Source: Ruegeria sp. EL01 (GTDB taxonomy: Bacteria; Pseudomonadota; Alphaproteobacteria; Rhodobacterales; Rhodobacteraceae). Taken from it: a DNA stretch of 43,712 nucleotides. The DNA lies in assembly GCF_900313035.1 (NCBI RefSeq), contig NZ_OMPS01000002.1:1-43712 (forward strand), given 5' to 3'. Positions 1 to 8,413 of the stretch are shown here, one piece after another. The notes beneath the pieces are model-generated. The model searched no databases and was not told the DNA's origin. It saw only the letters and a program-made list of their open reading frames with translations. Both the position numbers and the translations under genes were made by a program. How positions within the stretch are numbered: the first letter of the stretch is position 1; every line of letters starts with the position of its first letter.

Positions 1-150
1 AAGAGAAAGGCAAATAATAAGAGGAGAAGAAAAGGATGGTTTGGGAGGGTTTGAGAGGGGAGGAAAAGAAAACGAGGAAAGGGGGGATTTGGAAGGAATG
101 GAGAAAGGAAACAGTTGAGACATTTGATGGGAAGGACGGTAAATGAGGCG
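1..150. other. Corrupted contig end, degraded copy of 42811-42960
   Basis: This stretch is extremely purine-rich and codes for nothing. Base by base it lines up without gaps with 42811-42960. Most positions that are C in the right-hand copy, and many that are T, read A or G here, while blocks such as 21-30 and 131-150 are identical. From 151 on the two copies agree. A substitution bias of this kind with no indels looks like failed base calling at a read or contig end rather than biology. The true content should be the IS3 and Tn3 transposase fragments described at the right end. Confidence 0.85.
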
Positions 151-902
151 GTGATACTGGATCACTGGGATGATGTGCAAAGGCTGACCGCCAGCGGGCT
201 TTGTTGCACAAATCGGGGTGTGGTCGGACTTCCCCTTTCCCCGGACAGACTTATCCTACGGCCTCTGTGATGGGTATGCCAAGCGTGGTGTAGCGATTGA
301 GCACGGCAACGCGGACTTGGATCTCTGCGACCTGGCGGTCGAAGTCCCGCGCCATGAGGCTTTGCCCCAGCAACTTCACGCAATGCATCTTTGTCTCGAC
401 CCGGCTCCGGCGGTGATAGCCGCTCCATCGCCGCCAGATAGCCCGACCGAGGTATCGCGAGGCATTGACGACCTCGTTCCGGGCGATGGCCCCGGCGCTC
501 GTGGGTTTCCACGGTTTTGCATTCTTCCGTGGAGGGATGACGGCATGAGCGCCGCGGGCGGCAATCGCGTCATGGCAGTTCCGGGTGTCGTAGGCCCCAT
601 CAGCAGTCACTGATCCGACAACCTGATCAGGCGGGATTTGGTCAAGCAATTCTGGCAACATGGGCGCGTCGCCAACATTGCTGGTGGTGACCTCGACCGC
701 CCGCACTTCCAGCGTTTCCTCGTCGATCCCTATGTGTATCTTTCGCCATATCCGGCGATTAGTGCCACCGTGTTTGCGGGCGTTCCACTCGCCTTCGCCC
801 TCTGCCTTGATACCCGTGCTGTCAATCAAGAGGTTTAGCGGGCCGGTGTTACCGCGATAGGGCAGGTTCACGTTCAGTGTCTTCTGGCGGCGGCACAAGG
901 TG
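1..902 (+). repeat. Terminal direct repeat, left copy
   Basis: Positions 151-902 match 42961-43712 base for base where compared, at a constant offset of 42810. Positions 1-150 match in a degraded form. The repeat includes 196 bases of flank outside the IS5 element, so it is not just two copies of one IS. It may represent circular overlap of a molecule of about 42.81 kb, or a repeated mosaic at which assembly stopped. Confidence 0.9.
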
Positions 903-1246
903 CTGAAATCCGGAACGGTCCAATCCAGCCCAACCAGCCGTAGCAAGCTCTCGACGAACCCTGTAGTCTGCCGGAGCGGCATGCCAAACAGCACCTTCAG
1001 GGTCAGGCAGGTCTGGATCGCGGCTTCGCTGAATTGTTGCTGCCGCCCACGCTTGCCCGTTGGCGGCGGCGTCCAGACCATCTCCGGATCAAACCAAATC
1101 GACAGCGATCCGCGTTGCTTCAGCGCTGTGTTGTACGAAGGCCAGTTCCTGGTCTTGTACTTCGTAAGGGTCCAACTGCTCATGCCTCCCGGCTATCACG
1201 CTGGATTCATAGAGTGAATCCCCGGCGTGATTTGTGCAACAAAGCC
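197..1246 (-). mobile_element. Complete IS5-family (IS903-like) insertion sequence
   Basis: The element is about 1050 bp. It is bounded by inverted repeats beginning GGCTTTGTTGCACAAAT at 197 and ending with the reverse complement at 1246, and it carries one transposase gene on the minus strand. The terminal sequence closely resembles that of the IS903 group. The flanks (CCGCCAGCG on the left, GTGCACGGG on the right) do not form the 9-bp target duplication usual for this group. This points to a deletion or recombination next to the element after insertion. The left flank is a Tn3 transposase fragment that does not resume on the right. Confidence 0.9.
251..1183 (-). CDS. IS5-family DDE transposase
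   Basis: This 310-residue transposase catalyses cut-and-paste movement of the surrounding IS. The DDE triad is visible: Asp in LLIDSTGIK, Asp in VTADGAYD, and Glu in the RVETKMHC segment, where the Y-(2)-R-(3)-E-(6)-K signature of the IS4/IS5 superfamily is expected. An N-terminal DUF4096-like helical region (FSEAAIQTCLTLKVLFG) precedes it. The length is normal and the frame is intact, so it is probably active. A second copy, cut by the window edge, is at 43061-43712. Confidence 0.93.
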   Translation of the reverse strand: MSSWTLTKYKTRNWPSYNTALKQRGSLSIWFDPEMVWTPPPTGKRGRQQQFSEAAIQTCLTLKVLFGMPLRQTTGFVESLLRLVGLDWTVPDFSTLCRRQKTLNVNLPYRGNTGPLNLLIDSTGIKAEGEGEWNARKHGGTNRRIWRKIHIGIDEETLEVRAVEVTTSNVGDAPMLPELLDQIPPDQVVGSVTADGAYDTRNCHDAIAARGAHAVIPPRKNAKPWKPTSAGAIARNEVVNASRYLGRAIWRRWSGYHRRSRVETKMHCVKLLGQSLMARDFDRQVAEIQVRVAVLNRYTTLGIPITEAVG

Positions 1247-1401
1247 GTGCACGGGCGTATTTTGATCCTAAGTTATTTCTTTCGCATCCGTCCGCCATAA
1301 TTCGCCCACTATCGGTTTTGATGTCCATTGCAATCTTGTAGCTACATCAGATCGAACCTAGGTAATGAGAAGTGATTAGCGTGGCAAACGGAACCATAAA
1401 T

Positions 1402-1599
1402 ATGCGTATTTCACTCAAATCAATAGGTATTTTTCTAATCGTTTTAGCTTTGGTTTTCTGGCTGTGTGAACAGATTTTCTTTGGCGGCCTGACGGAAGAT
1501 GGCTTTCTGGAAGAAAGCCTGTTTTTGCCGCTCGGGTATCTTATTGCCGCTACAGGTGCGGTCGTGTTGATTGTAAACTGGTATCGGAACCGAGGATGA
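1402..1599 (+). CDS. Small membrane protein of unknown function
   Basis: This is a 65-residue protein with two hydrophobic segments (about residues 7-22 and 40-57) separated by an acidic loop (GGLTEDGFLEES), so it probably sits in the inner membrane as a hairpin. Its end overlaps the start of the S41 peptidase gene by four bases (ATGA), which indicates translational coupling. An upstream GTG at 1372 would add ten residues. I prefer ATG 1402 because the hydrophobic segment then follows directly. I do not recognise the family. Confidence 0.65.
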   Translation: MRISLKSIGIFLIVLALVFWLCEQIFFGGLTEDGFLEESLFLPLGYLIAATGAVVLIVNWYRNRG

Positions 1600-2828
1600 A
1601 GAAGGCCAGGAAGTTTCTGTCTGGCATTGCTGTGACCGCGATGATGGCGCTGTCGGCCGTGGGGTCTGCGGACTCAAATCCTGACAGTCAAAATCAGGCA
1701 GTCCTGCGCGAAGTTTGCACCATAGTAGAACAAAACTTCTATGATACACAGATGAACGGAGTGAATTGGCAGGCGGTGTGCGACAGCTATGCGCAAACCC
1801 TTGAAGCCAAGAGCACCCCTGATGCGGTTGCGCGTCATATTGACGAAATGCTCTCGGCCTTAAACACGTCACATACGCGTTATCTTGGCCCGGATGATCC
1901 CTATCTGCCGATCATTCTGGATGTGTTTCGGGACAATGAAATCCTGTCAGAACTGATTTCCGGGCGTTTCGGTGACACTCGCCCCCAACTGCGCAGCATC
2001 GGCGTTCTGACCCGCTGGGATGGCGCAAATCATGTGGTGGATCAGGTTCTGAACAACGGTGCTGCCGCACAAAAGGGCGTTTATGTCGGTGATGTTATTG
2101 TGCAGGCGAACGGGCGAGCCTTTCACCCGACGCGCAGCCTTGCCACCCCCGCCGAAAATATCTCTCTGTTGATCCGACGCGGCAGCCGTGAACTACAATT
2201 TGCCCTGCCCATCAATCAGGCACCGGCGCTTGATGTCCTGAACGAGGCGACCCGAACCAGTTTCAGAATGATCGAAACCGAGGGTGCAAAAATTGCCTAT
2301 ATGCGGTTCTGGTCTCTGGCTCACGGGGCTCCTGCCCGGTTTCTGGCAGCACAACCCTATGAAAATGCCGATGCGCTCGTTCTGGATTTGCGCGGTGCGG
2401 TCGGCGGTGGAGGGCTTGGGTTGATCGATCTGATTGATCCCCCGATTGGGCGCGTCTGCACCGTGATGCTCGAGGGTACTTCCTGCAACGGCAAGAGCTT
2501 TGTCGGCAAAACTGTGTTGATCACCGATCATCATACCCGAAGCGCGGCTGAGCTGTTTGTATATGAATTCCTCAGGCGCGATCTGGGCACAACGGTTGGC
2601 ACACATACGGCGGGCGCCGTCACCGGCGGTCGGTTGTTTCCTTTGTCAAACGGTGGGGCCGTTTACGTTGCTGTTGCTGGCTTGACCGTGGGCGGCACGG
2701 TATTGGAAGGCACAGGCATTGCGCCAGAGGCGGCTATTACAAATCCAGCCGCCTATGGCCCGGACATGGATGCACAATTGAAAGCTGCGGTCACGACTGC
2801 GCAAGGTCTGGTCACCGCAGCAAAGTGA
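1596..2828 (+). CDS. Exported S41-family peptidase
   Basis: This is a 410-residue protein with an N-terminal signal peptide (KKARK, then a hydrophobic stretch to about residue 25). A PDZ-like region lies at about 130-205, with the segment GVYVGDVIVQANG. The S41 catalytic domain includes DLRGAVGGGG at 264-273 and the nucleophile Ser316 in HTRSAAELF. The usual C-terminal-processing-protease lysine motif (GKG) is replaced by TAGAVTGGRLF, so it is closer to the tricorn/IRBP-like S41 branch than to CtpA. It probably acts in the periplasm. It is translationally coupled to the small membrane protein upstream, and it ends 15 bases from the convergent lipoprotein gene. Confidence 0.82.
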   Translation: MKKARKFLSGIAVTAMMALSAVGSADSNPDSQNQAVLREVCTIVEQNFYDTQMNGVNWQAVCDSYAQTLEAKSTPDAVARHIDEMLSALNTSHTRYLGPDDPYLPIILDVFRDNEILSELISGRFGDTRPQLRSIGVLTRWDGANHVVDQVLNNGAAAQKGVYVGDVIVQANGRAFHPTRSLATPAENISLLIRRGSRELQFALPINQAPALDVLNEATRTSFRMIETEGAKIAYMRFWSLAHGAPARFLAAQPYENADALVLDLRGAVGGGGLGLIDLIDPPIGRVCTVMLEGTSCNGKSFVGKTVLITDHHTRSAAELFVYEFLRRDLGTTVGTHTAGAVTGGRLFPLSNGGAVYVAVAGLTVGGTVLEGTGIAPEAAITNPAAYGPDMDAQLKAAVTTAQGLVTAAK

Positions 2829-2843
2829 CGATAACACGATCTG

Positions 2844-3224
2844 TCAGATGCAACCATCCGGCAGGTCCGGTGAAAGGACGGTCGCAGTTCGGGCCAAAAT
2901 CCGCCTTTCGTAGTCTTCAGCAAAACCATCCGTGGCCTGCGCAACATATCTGCCTTCAATCTGAACAAAGATGGGTTGGTAAGGGGTTCCAACCGTCGCC
3001 GCATGCTTCATAGAGGCAGCCTCCAAGGGCGTCAGCACATCCTGATCCCCATCCAGCCACACAACCGCATCGCTATTACAGGCCTGAAACGTCCTGACTT
3101 CCGGGCCATAGGTAAACGCACCGCGAAACGATGTATCCTCTTCGGCGGTTTGTTGACATCCCGACAAAACGGCTAGGCTCCCCGCCAGGATCGCGATTGT
3201 TTGAAATATGCGTGTGCTTTGCAT
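2844..3224 (-). CDS. Small lipoprotein
   Basis: This is a 126-residue protein with a signal peptide and a clear lipobox (AVLSGC, Cys22 to be lipidated), so it is anchored in the envelope. The mature part has a tract beginning YGPEVRTFQAC and VVWLDG. That pattern recalls the small beta-barrel lipoproteins of the NlpE/META type, but I cannot assign a family. A perfect Shine-Dalgarno sequence lies five bases upstream. It is the last gene of a minus-strand run that starts with the second S41 peptidase. Confidence 0.75.
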   Translation of the reverse strand: MQSTRIFQTIAILAGSLAVLSGCQQTAEEDTSFRGAFTYGPEVRTFQACNSDAVVWLDGDQDVLTPLEAASMKHAATVGTPYQPIFVQIEGRYVAQATDGFAEDYERRILARTATVLSPDLPDGCI

Positions 3225-3229
3225 TCTCT

Positions 3230-3237
3230 ACCTCCTT
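3230..3237 (-). promoter_or_regulatory. Unusually strong ribosome binding site
   Basis: The coding strand reads AAGGAGGT five bases before the ATG at 3224, a full match to the anti-Shine-Dalgarno sequence of 16S rRNA. It fixes the start of the lipoprotein gene and suggests high expression of this last gene in the run. Confidence 0.8.
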
Positions 3238-3272
3238 TTAATATTTCGTACACCGGATCGCCGCCAACCCGG

Positions 3273-3968
3273 CTAATCATCGCCTGATGCCAACCGTTGT
3301 TTCAGCGTTGCGGAATGTTCTTTGTCCAAACTTAATCGTATCTCCCCCCCGGTGATCGCTTCGGCGATGTGAATGATGCGGACCAGTTGACCGATGAGGC
3401 GTATATTCATTTGCGTTCCAACAGAGCTTTTTGTGTAGGCTGCCAGTTCCTGCGCTTTTTCCTCTGACAACCTTATCTGCACAGATGGCGTGTCTGTTTC
3501 GAAGCCATATGTCAGAATATCCGCCTTTGAGATACCTATGGGGCCGAACATCAACAGGTTTTCCGGGGCTTGCCCGATTGCAAGAATGCCTTGCGTTTTG
3601 GGCCTTACGATCAACGATTTATTCGTATAGCCGCCGCTCACGTCCAACAAAAAATCCCCGGATAGTTCGTAGATCCCCCAAGCTGCGGGATCCCAATCAT
3701 TCTGCGACATATATGATGCCGCGGCCTCTACCGTGGTAAAGGCCTGGCCGCCCGGGTAAAGGCCAAGAAACATCGGCCCGAACTTGACCACGACGCGTCC
3801 ATCGGAAAGCGCCGAATCATAGCTTTGCAACTCTCCTAAAGAATAGACCGGAGTGCTGACATCTGTTCGAACGGTTGGTGTCGCGTTGCGCTGAAACTCA
3901 AAATACACCCCGCCAGCCACCGCCAGTAATAGCAGAGTTGCGATTGCAAGAATTCGCTTTCCTGTCAT
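3273..3968 (-). CDS. Membrane-anchored protein with SecD-type P1-head-like domain
   Basis: This is a 231-residue protein with one N-terminal membrane segment (about residues 4-22) and a periplasmic body. Residues from about 160 to 215 resemble the P1 head subdomain of SecD: VQIRLSEEKAQELAAYTK, then GTQMNIRLIGQLVRI and EAITGGEIRLS. There are no further transmembrane segments, so it is not SecD itself. The middle part (about 40-130) is unknown to me. GAGGAC upstream of ATG 3968 serves as the ribosome binding site. It lies between two lipoprotein genes on the same strand. A role in envelope protein handling is only an inference. Confidence 0.65.
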   Translation of the reverse strand: MTGKRILAIATLLLLAVAGGVYFEFQRNATPTVRTDVSTPVYSLGELQSYDSALSDGRVVVKFGPMFLGLYPGGQAFTTVEAAASYMSQNDWDPAAWGIYELSGDFLLDVSGGYTNKSLIVRPKTQGILAIGQAPENLLMFGPIGISKADILTYGFETDTPSVQIRLSEEKAQELAAYTKSSVGTQMNIRLIGQLVRIIHIAEAITGGEIRLSLDKEHSATLKQRLASGDD

Positions 3969-4020
3969 GGTGTCATGTCCTCAAACTTTCCAACTGGCTA
4001 CGAAATGTCTTCACCTGACG

Positions 4021-4517
4021 TCACCATTCATCAGAGTTCCAGACGTGGGGGATCTCATAATATGCACGCAAATACCCGTCACGGGCCAGAAAATCAGGGA
4101 TGGGATAACCTCGATCGACCGGGACCAGTATGTAAAACGCACCACCGTTTTCCCGGACGCGGACAGGGAATTGCCCCGATCCTTCTGCATAGTGTTCCTG
4201 AAGCAGGTTGGCCACTTCCTTTTCAGGAGGTGGATCACCCGCATCATTCAACAAAACGAGGTTCAGTCCAGTCCAGATAACGGCCGTATTCTCATCCAAT
4301 GACATACTGCCGTCTGAATAGAATTTTCGATCAGGGGTACAGGTTTTGCAAATGCCCCTGTCGTCGCGCCAATGCTGCTCGAACACATCAAAGAAAACCA
4401 TTTCGCGGCCAGCATCTGAACTTTCATAGTCAAACAAACCTGTCGCAGCTGGCTGGTGATCTTCAGGGACACAGCCAGACAGGAAAATGAGGCTGCAAAA
4501 AGTGTTATTAATCTCAT
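4021..4517 (-). pseudogene. Small lipoprotein gene with apparent 1-bp deletion
   Basis: An ATG at 4517 follows directly after the stop of the upstream lipoprotein gene and starts a signal peptide (MRLITLF). In that frame the lipobox is lost. One extra T in the run of five (A5 at 4497-4501 on the plus strand) would continue as CSLIFLSGC, a perfect lipobox. The frame would then run into the 138-residue open frame ending at 4021, with segments WRDDRGICKTC, FYSDGS and HVWNSDEW. The downstream frame alone lacks an ATG, GTG or TTG before the lipobox. This is either a homopolymer sequencing error, slippage, or a young pseudogene. The function is unknown. Confidence 0.7.
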
Positions 4518-4521
4518 AGTC

Positions 4522-4995
4522 TTACATTTCGTCCATACCAACAAACCAGCCATCTACCACCTGACCCTCGGCAAATTCCTCAAACAGAACGTTGCCAATT
4601 GAAACATTGTTTTCGATGATCCAAAGATCGCGCAACCGGACCCGGAAACTGGGGATTTCGCCTCCGGGATCAATGGCAATCACAGGCCTGTTCGGGTGCT
4701 GGAAGGTCAACAAATCCGCCGCAAAAATCACGCTGACCGCTTCCGGATCAAACGCCTCGCGCAGCCGGGTCTCATCAGCGCCCAGAAATTTCCGACCATC
4801 CGCAAACCGGACATGGGCGCGAAATCCATCCTTATTTACCCGCTGCGTCTCGGATTTCAGGTCATTCCAGCTTTGTTCGGGAACATTGGCAATAAGGATC
4901 AACGGGGTTTCATCAGGTGTATCGATCACAGGGTGTGCAGTTGGATTACAAGCCGTAAGGGCAATCAATGTCAGAGCAATACCTAACTGTCGCAT
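4522..4995 (-). CDS. Small lipoprotein of unknown function
   Basis: This is a 157-residue protein. I start it at ATG 4995 because the signal peptide then runs MRQLGIALTLIALTAC, with a lipobox ending at Cys16. An upstream in-frame start would place this signal internally. The mature region has segments FRAHVRFADGRKFLG, RPVIAIDPGG and RVRLRDLWIIE, rich in beta-strand patterns. The start overlaps the end of the preceding gene by 13 bases, which implies coupled translation. No family is recognised. Confidence 0.7.
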   Translation of the reverse strand: MRQLGIALTLIALTACNPTAHPVIDTPDETPLILIANVPEQSWNDLKSETQRVNKDGFRAHVRFADGRKFLGADETRLREAFDPEAVSVIFAADLLTFQHPNRPVIAIDPGGEIPSFRVRLRDLWIIENNVSIGNVLFEEFAEGQVVDGWFVGMDEM

Positions 4996-5279
4996 ACGCT
5001 CCTCAGATTGGGATCGAAAATAATCGGCCATCTCTGCCGAACACATAAAAACGCGTTTTCAACGGCCTGCAAGGCGTTGATCCCGAACGCCTCGGTGTAA
5101 AGCAGCATTTCGCCGGTTTTGTGTGTAAGCACTTCAACCGGGCAATAGAAATCGCCCGTCGATGCGGGGTCAGGAGCAGGCACACCAAGCCGCACATAGA
5201 CAGGCGTTTCCTGCGCCCATTCATAACACTCGCCCTCAATCAGGGGTGGCGTCATGGGATAATGTGTATCGTTTTCCAT
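4983..5279 (-). CDS. Small cytoplasmic protein, DUF6968-like pattern
   Basis: This is a 98-residue protein without a signal peptide. The arrangement PVYVRLGVP, then GDFYCPVEV, then GINALQAVENAF resembles the small DUF6968-type proteins, in which a conserved CP motif is followed by a helix with an ALQA pattern. This is recognition by eye only. It is co-directional with the S41 gene 57 bases upstream and overlaps the lipoprotein gene downstream by 13 bases. The function is unknown. Confidence 0.6.
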   Translation of the reverse strand: MENDTHYPMTPPLIEGECYEWAQETPVYVRLGVPAPDPASTGDFYCPVEVLTHKTGEMLLYTEAFGINALQAVENAFLCVRQRWPIIFDPNLRSVCDS

Positions 5280-5336
5280 ACAGACAACATAAGATCGCTG
5301 CCGGAGAAATTTGAGGGAGCTATCTCATATTCCCCA

Positions 5337-6800
5337 TCAATCAGTGGTCTTCGCGATCAACTCCAGAACCTGCGCCAGAACCCCATCATGGAAGTGGTGC
5401 AAATCCGGCCCGGACAGGGTGGCTTTGACTTGCGGTACGATCCCACCACGCTGATTTCGCTGATCATCTGCCACATCATGAACAATGCCAACAATGGAAA
5501 ACTCGAATATGTGATCACTGTCCGGCAGAGCAAACACCGCCGAAACATCGCCGCTGTGATAGGCCGCCCCTCCACCGCTTTCCGATCCAACTATGGTGAC
5601 ATTCGGTTGGTGGGTTTGCAGCGTATAGGCCAGTTCAGTGGCCGCAGATACGGTTGAGCCATCCAAAAGGATCCAAATATGGCCCGCAAAGGTCGGCTGG
5701 GCGGGCTGCATATATTCTTCTAAAGGATCATCGGCAAAGCAGATCCCCTGAGGGCACGGCGATCCGCTGGGAAGTTGCTCAAGGAGACCTTTGATGTCTG
5801 CAGCGTTGCGCAGAGCCGGTTCCTGCGCAATCTCACGGCTTCTCAGAAACGTGCTGCGGCGCTGCGCATAAGGTGCGCCGGTTAGATGGTTGGCGAGGAT
5901 CACAACCAACTCGCGATAACCACCGGGATTGGCGCGCAGATCAAGGATTACATTTTCCGCCCGATCACGGCGGGCTGAGGCCACCAGATCTTCGGCAAGA
6001 GCATCAAAAAACCCATCCGGCTGCGGGGTGTCAGGGGCAAAATCCACGATCCGGGAATAAAGCACCGGCTGATCCCCGGCCCGGAGGCTGGCATTGCAGC
6101 TGTCGCCCTGACAGATCTGATGGATCAGGTTGGCCGACACCTTGTTTTGCTGCATCACGGGCCAAGCCATCTCCAACGGCTCCGCCTGCAGAGTGTGTGA
6201 TGTCGGGGTTTGGGCACCCACTGGCAGGAACGTCACTTTGTATTGATCCGTGAAATCAAGTTGGGCGCTCAGATACAGCGAAAACTCTGCTTCGATCGTT
6301 TCCGAACGGGCAAGGGTCGGGGCATCATCAACCGATGCAAACCCCAGCAAATCCAACAAAACGGCCTCAGAGGACTTGCCGTTGATTGCGGTGATTTCTG
6401 CCCCCGCAGGGATGTCGGCATTCCGCTGATCGGCATAAATGCGTCCTTCGCGGATCATGATCGCCAGCGGGAAAACAGCCAATTCCCCAAGCGTAGCTGA
6501 CACGCAATTCGGCATGGGCAAGGACATATGCGCATCCTGATACCCCCCAATAACGCGCAGCATGTCGAAATAGCTCTGCACCGAGTCGGTTGACATTTTG
6601 AAGGTCCCTGGCGCAGCGTTTGCTGCGAAAGGGGTTGCCAAGCGAGGGTGGTATCTGTTCATCGTTGAGCGAACAAATTCAACATCCCGGTCGGTATAGG
6701 GCGCACAAGCGGTGGATGGTTCTGCCATCTGCGCAAATGCCGGGAGTTGAGCGCCTAACAGGCAGACACAGATTACCATGAGTATGCGAGGTAAATTCAT
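5337..6800 (-). CDS. Exported S41-family peptidase (second, divergent type)
   Basis: This is a 487-residue protein with a signal peptide cleaved near AFA-QM (residue 23). The C-terminal half carries the S41 fold: DLRANPGG at 287-294 and the nucleophile Ser385 in GSTVSAATELAYTL. It then runs SESGGGAAYHSGD, where a catalytic lysine motif would be expected, so the lysine is not evident. Cysteine pairs (PCPQGIC) suggest a disulfide-stabilised periplasmic enzyme. AAGGA seven bases before ATG 6800 supports the start. It heads the minus-strand run down to 2844. It is distinct from the peptidase at 1596-2828, although both share the exported S41 design. Confidence 0.82.
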   Translation of the reverse strand: MNLPRILMVICVCLLGAQLPAFAQMAEPSTACAPYTDRDVEFVRSTMNRYHPRLATPFAANAAPGTFKMSTDSVQSYFDMLRVIGGYQDAHMSLPMPNCVSATLGELAVFPLAIMIREGRIYADQRNADIPAGAEITAINGKSSEAVLLDLLGFASVDDAPTLARSETIEAEFSLYLSAQLDFTDQYKVTFLPVGAQTPTSHTLQAEPLEMAWPVMQQNKVSANLIHQICQGDSCNASLRAGDQPVLYSRIVDFAPDTPQPDGFFDALAEDLVASARRDRAENVILDLRANPGGYRELVVILANHLTGAPYAQRRSTFLRSREIAQEPALRNAADIKGLLEQLPSGSPCPQGICFADDPLEEYMQPAQPTFAGHIWILLDGSTVSAATELAYTLQTHQPNVTIVGSESGGGAAYHSGDVSAVFALPDSDHIFEFSIVGIVHDVADDQRNQRGGIVPQVKATLSGPDLHHFHDGVLAQVLELIAKTTD

Positions 6801-7023
6801 AAATCAGTCCTTATGCTTGCACTTTAGATGGACCCTTTGCGCAAAGGACGCAATGCGGATCTGATGGAATGGATATCCCGTTCCCCGCGCAGCGTTCGGA
6901 CTATACCTGTGGGGCGCTCTCGTGACGAACTTGTCCCATGATGCTTCCTTCCATTTCAAAGAACAGATCGAACCATCAAACCATGGGATCAAACACCTAA
7001 CATGTGATGCGTTCACTTATTCA

Positions 7024-7176
7024 ATTGTCGGACTGGTTCCGATGTATATGGGAACCTCAATTGGCCTGAAATTGCATGCAAGAATGTCGCGGGATGTCTT
7101 TCGCATGTCTGTTGTTGTCATGTTGGGGCTTTCAGGTGTCTTCCTTTTGCTACGACCGATCCTATCGTTTTGGTAG
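7024..7176 (+). pseudogene. C-terminal fragment of TauE/SafE-type permease
   Basis: The last 50 codons of this open frame (IVGLVPMYMGTSIGLKLHAR and MLGLSGVFLLLRPIL) match the pattern of the final two membrane helices of TauE/SafE sulfite/organosulfonate exporter-like permeases. No upstream part of the gene is present. The preceding residues (from 6922) do not fit the family and the region upstream is the S41 promoter. This is a remnant left by rearrangement. Confidence 0.65.
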
Positions 7177-7189
7177 TTAGACCAAGCGA

Positions 7190-8083
7190 TCAAATCATGT
7201 TCCAGAAATTTGCAGCCGTTTTGGGCAAGGGCCCGTTCGACTTGTATATCCTGATCTCAAGCGGAACGTTCCAACTTCTGTCGCCCGCCCTCGCCAGATC
7301 CGGATACTCATCGCCGTCAATCCCTTTTAACCTCAATCCCGAAATCCACGCGATGCCCAATCCCTGACTTGCAAGTGCCAGTAAATTGTCAGCAGCAGGT
7401 GACTCTGATTGTTTTTGAACGCGTGGATGCTCTCGCTTTCTGGTTAGTAAGGCTTCTACCATCCTACCCAACGCAGATGCTGGCGAATACTCAAGCAGCG
7501 GATTCGGGTCCGTCGACTTTCCCGGCAGCGTATATTTCGGTTGCCTCAAGGAGTCGACCATCGAAACCGGGATAAGCTCATCGCGACCAACGCATTTGCA
7601 CTCAAATGAACGCTCGTCAAAACCAAGCAACTCAGTTCCGTCAGAATAACATAACATGAAATGGCACGACCCGTTTTCCAACTCTTTAACACAGTGTTCC
7701 AGATGATTAGCCTGTAAACTAATTCCTGTGCCACCTAGCTCAGCATGAATCGATCTGAACCAGTCTGGGAAAAACAAAATTGAAATTGTGTGTGTGCTGG
7801 AAAATTTGAGAATCTTGTCATCTTGCTTGTTAGACTGTAATTTGTTGCGACCCTGCCTAATCGATCGCATTGCGTCCTCAGCAAAAGGCTGAAACAACCG
7901 ACCTTGTTCTGTCAACGAGACAGGATGCCTTTGTCGATCGAACAGCTCTGTCCCTGCCCAGCTTTCCAACGCACGAATACGCCGGCTGAGGGCTGGTTGC
8001 GCGACATTCCGACGGCGTGCGGTTCGCGAAAAACTTCCTTCCTCGCTCAACACGATGAAGTCTTCCAGCCAGTCTAGTTTCAA
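7190..8083 (-). CDS. LysR-family transcriptional regulator
   Basis: This is a 297-residue protein with an N-terminal winged helix-turn-helix typical of LysR proteins (FSRTARRRNVAQPALSRRIR, residues about 18-37) and a C-terminal periplasmic-binding-protein-like effector domain. The start codon appears to be TTG at 8083 with an AAGG upstream. It is divergent from the PhnD-like gene at 8414. In LysR logic it would control that transporter in response to its ligand, but the transporter is now broken. Confidence 0.85.
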   Translation of the reverse strand: MKLDWLEDFIVLSEEGSFSRTARRRNVAQPALSRRIRALESWAGTELFDRQRHPVSLTEQGRLFQPFAEDAMRSIRQGRNKLQSNKQDDKILKFSSTHTISILFFPDWFRSIHAELGGTGISLQANHLEHCVKELENGSCHFMLCYSDGTELLGFDERSFECKCVGRDELIPVSMVDSLRQPKYTLPGKSTDPNPLLEYSPASALGRMVEALLTRKREHPRVQKQSESPAADNLLALASQGLGIAWISGLRLKGIDGDEYPDLARAGDRSWNVPLEIRIYKSNGPLPKTAANFWNMI

Positions 8084-8413
8084 AGAATCATTGCCTTCTT
8101 GTTATCAAATTCGGGGGAAACCTCTTTGGGAAGTACCCTACTTCACCATAATAAATTGGAATACTTTCGCCAAGAAGTCATTTTCTAAGATGAACGCGTT
8201 CACCCGATAAGTTCTTCTTATGTCGCTATTAATAAATGTATTTTTCTGTCATCTTTCGACCAAAGTGCGCAAGCTTATGCGTACCATGCAAATCTATATT
8301 CGAAATCGGCATTGGCATCATGTAGCTGTAACACGCTTAAAATAGATGGATGCTATGGTGTGTGGCGCCGCGTCATATGTCAGTTCCGACTACGATCAGC
8401 ACAGGAGATAGAT
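8084..8413. other. Intergenic region between divergent LysR and PhnD-like genes
   Basis: These 330 bases are AT-rich and contain no credible gene. They must hold the promoters of the two divergent genes and the LysR operator. An AGGAGA at 8402-8407 is the ribosome binding site of the GTG at 8414. I could not single out a convincing T-N11-A box. Confidence 0.5.

Noticed and set aside
1..150. Purine-rich tract as a triplex-forming or regulatory element
   Set aside because: It aligns without gaps to 42811-42960 and is best explained by miscalled bases.
218..613. Plus-strand open frame inside IS5 (and its copy at 43028-43423)
   Set aside because: It is antisense to the transposase with no family features.
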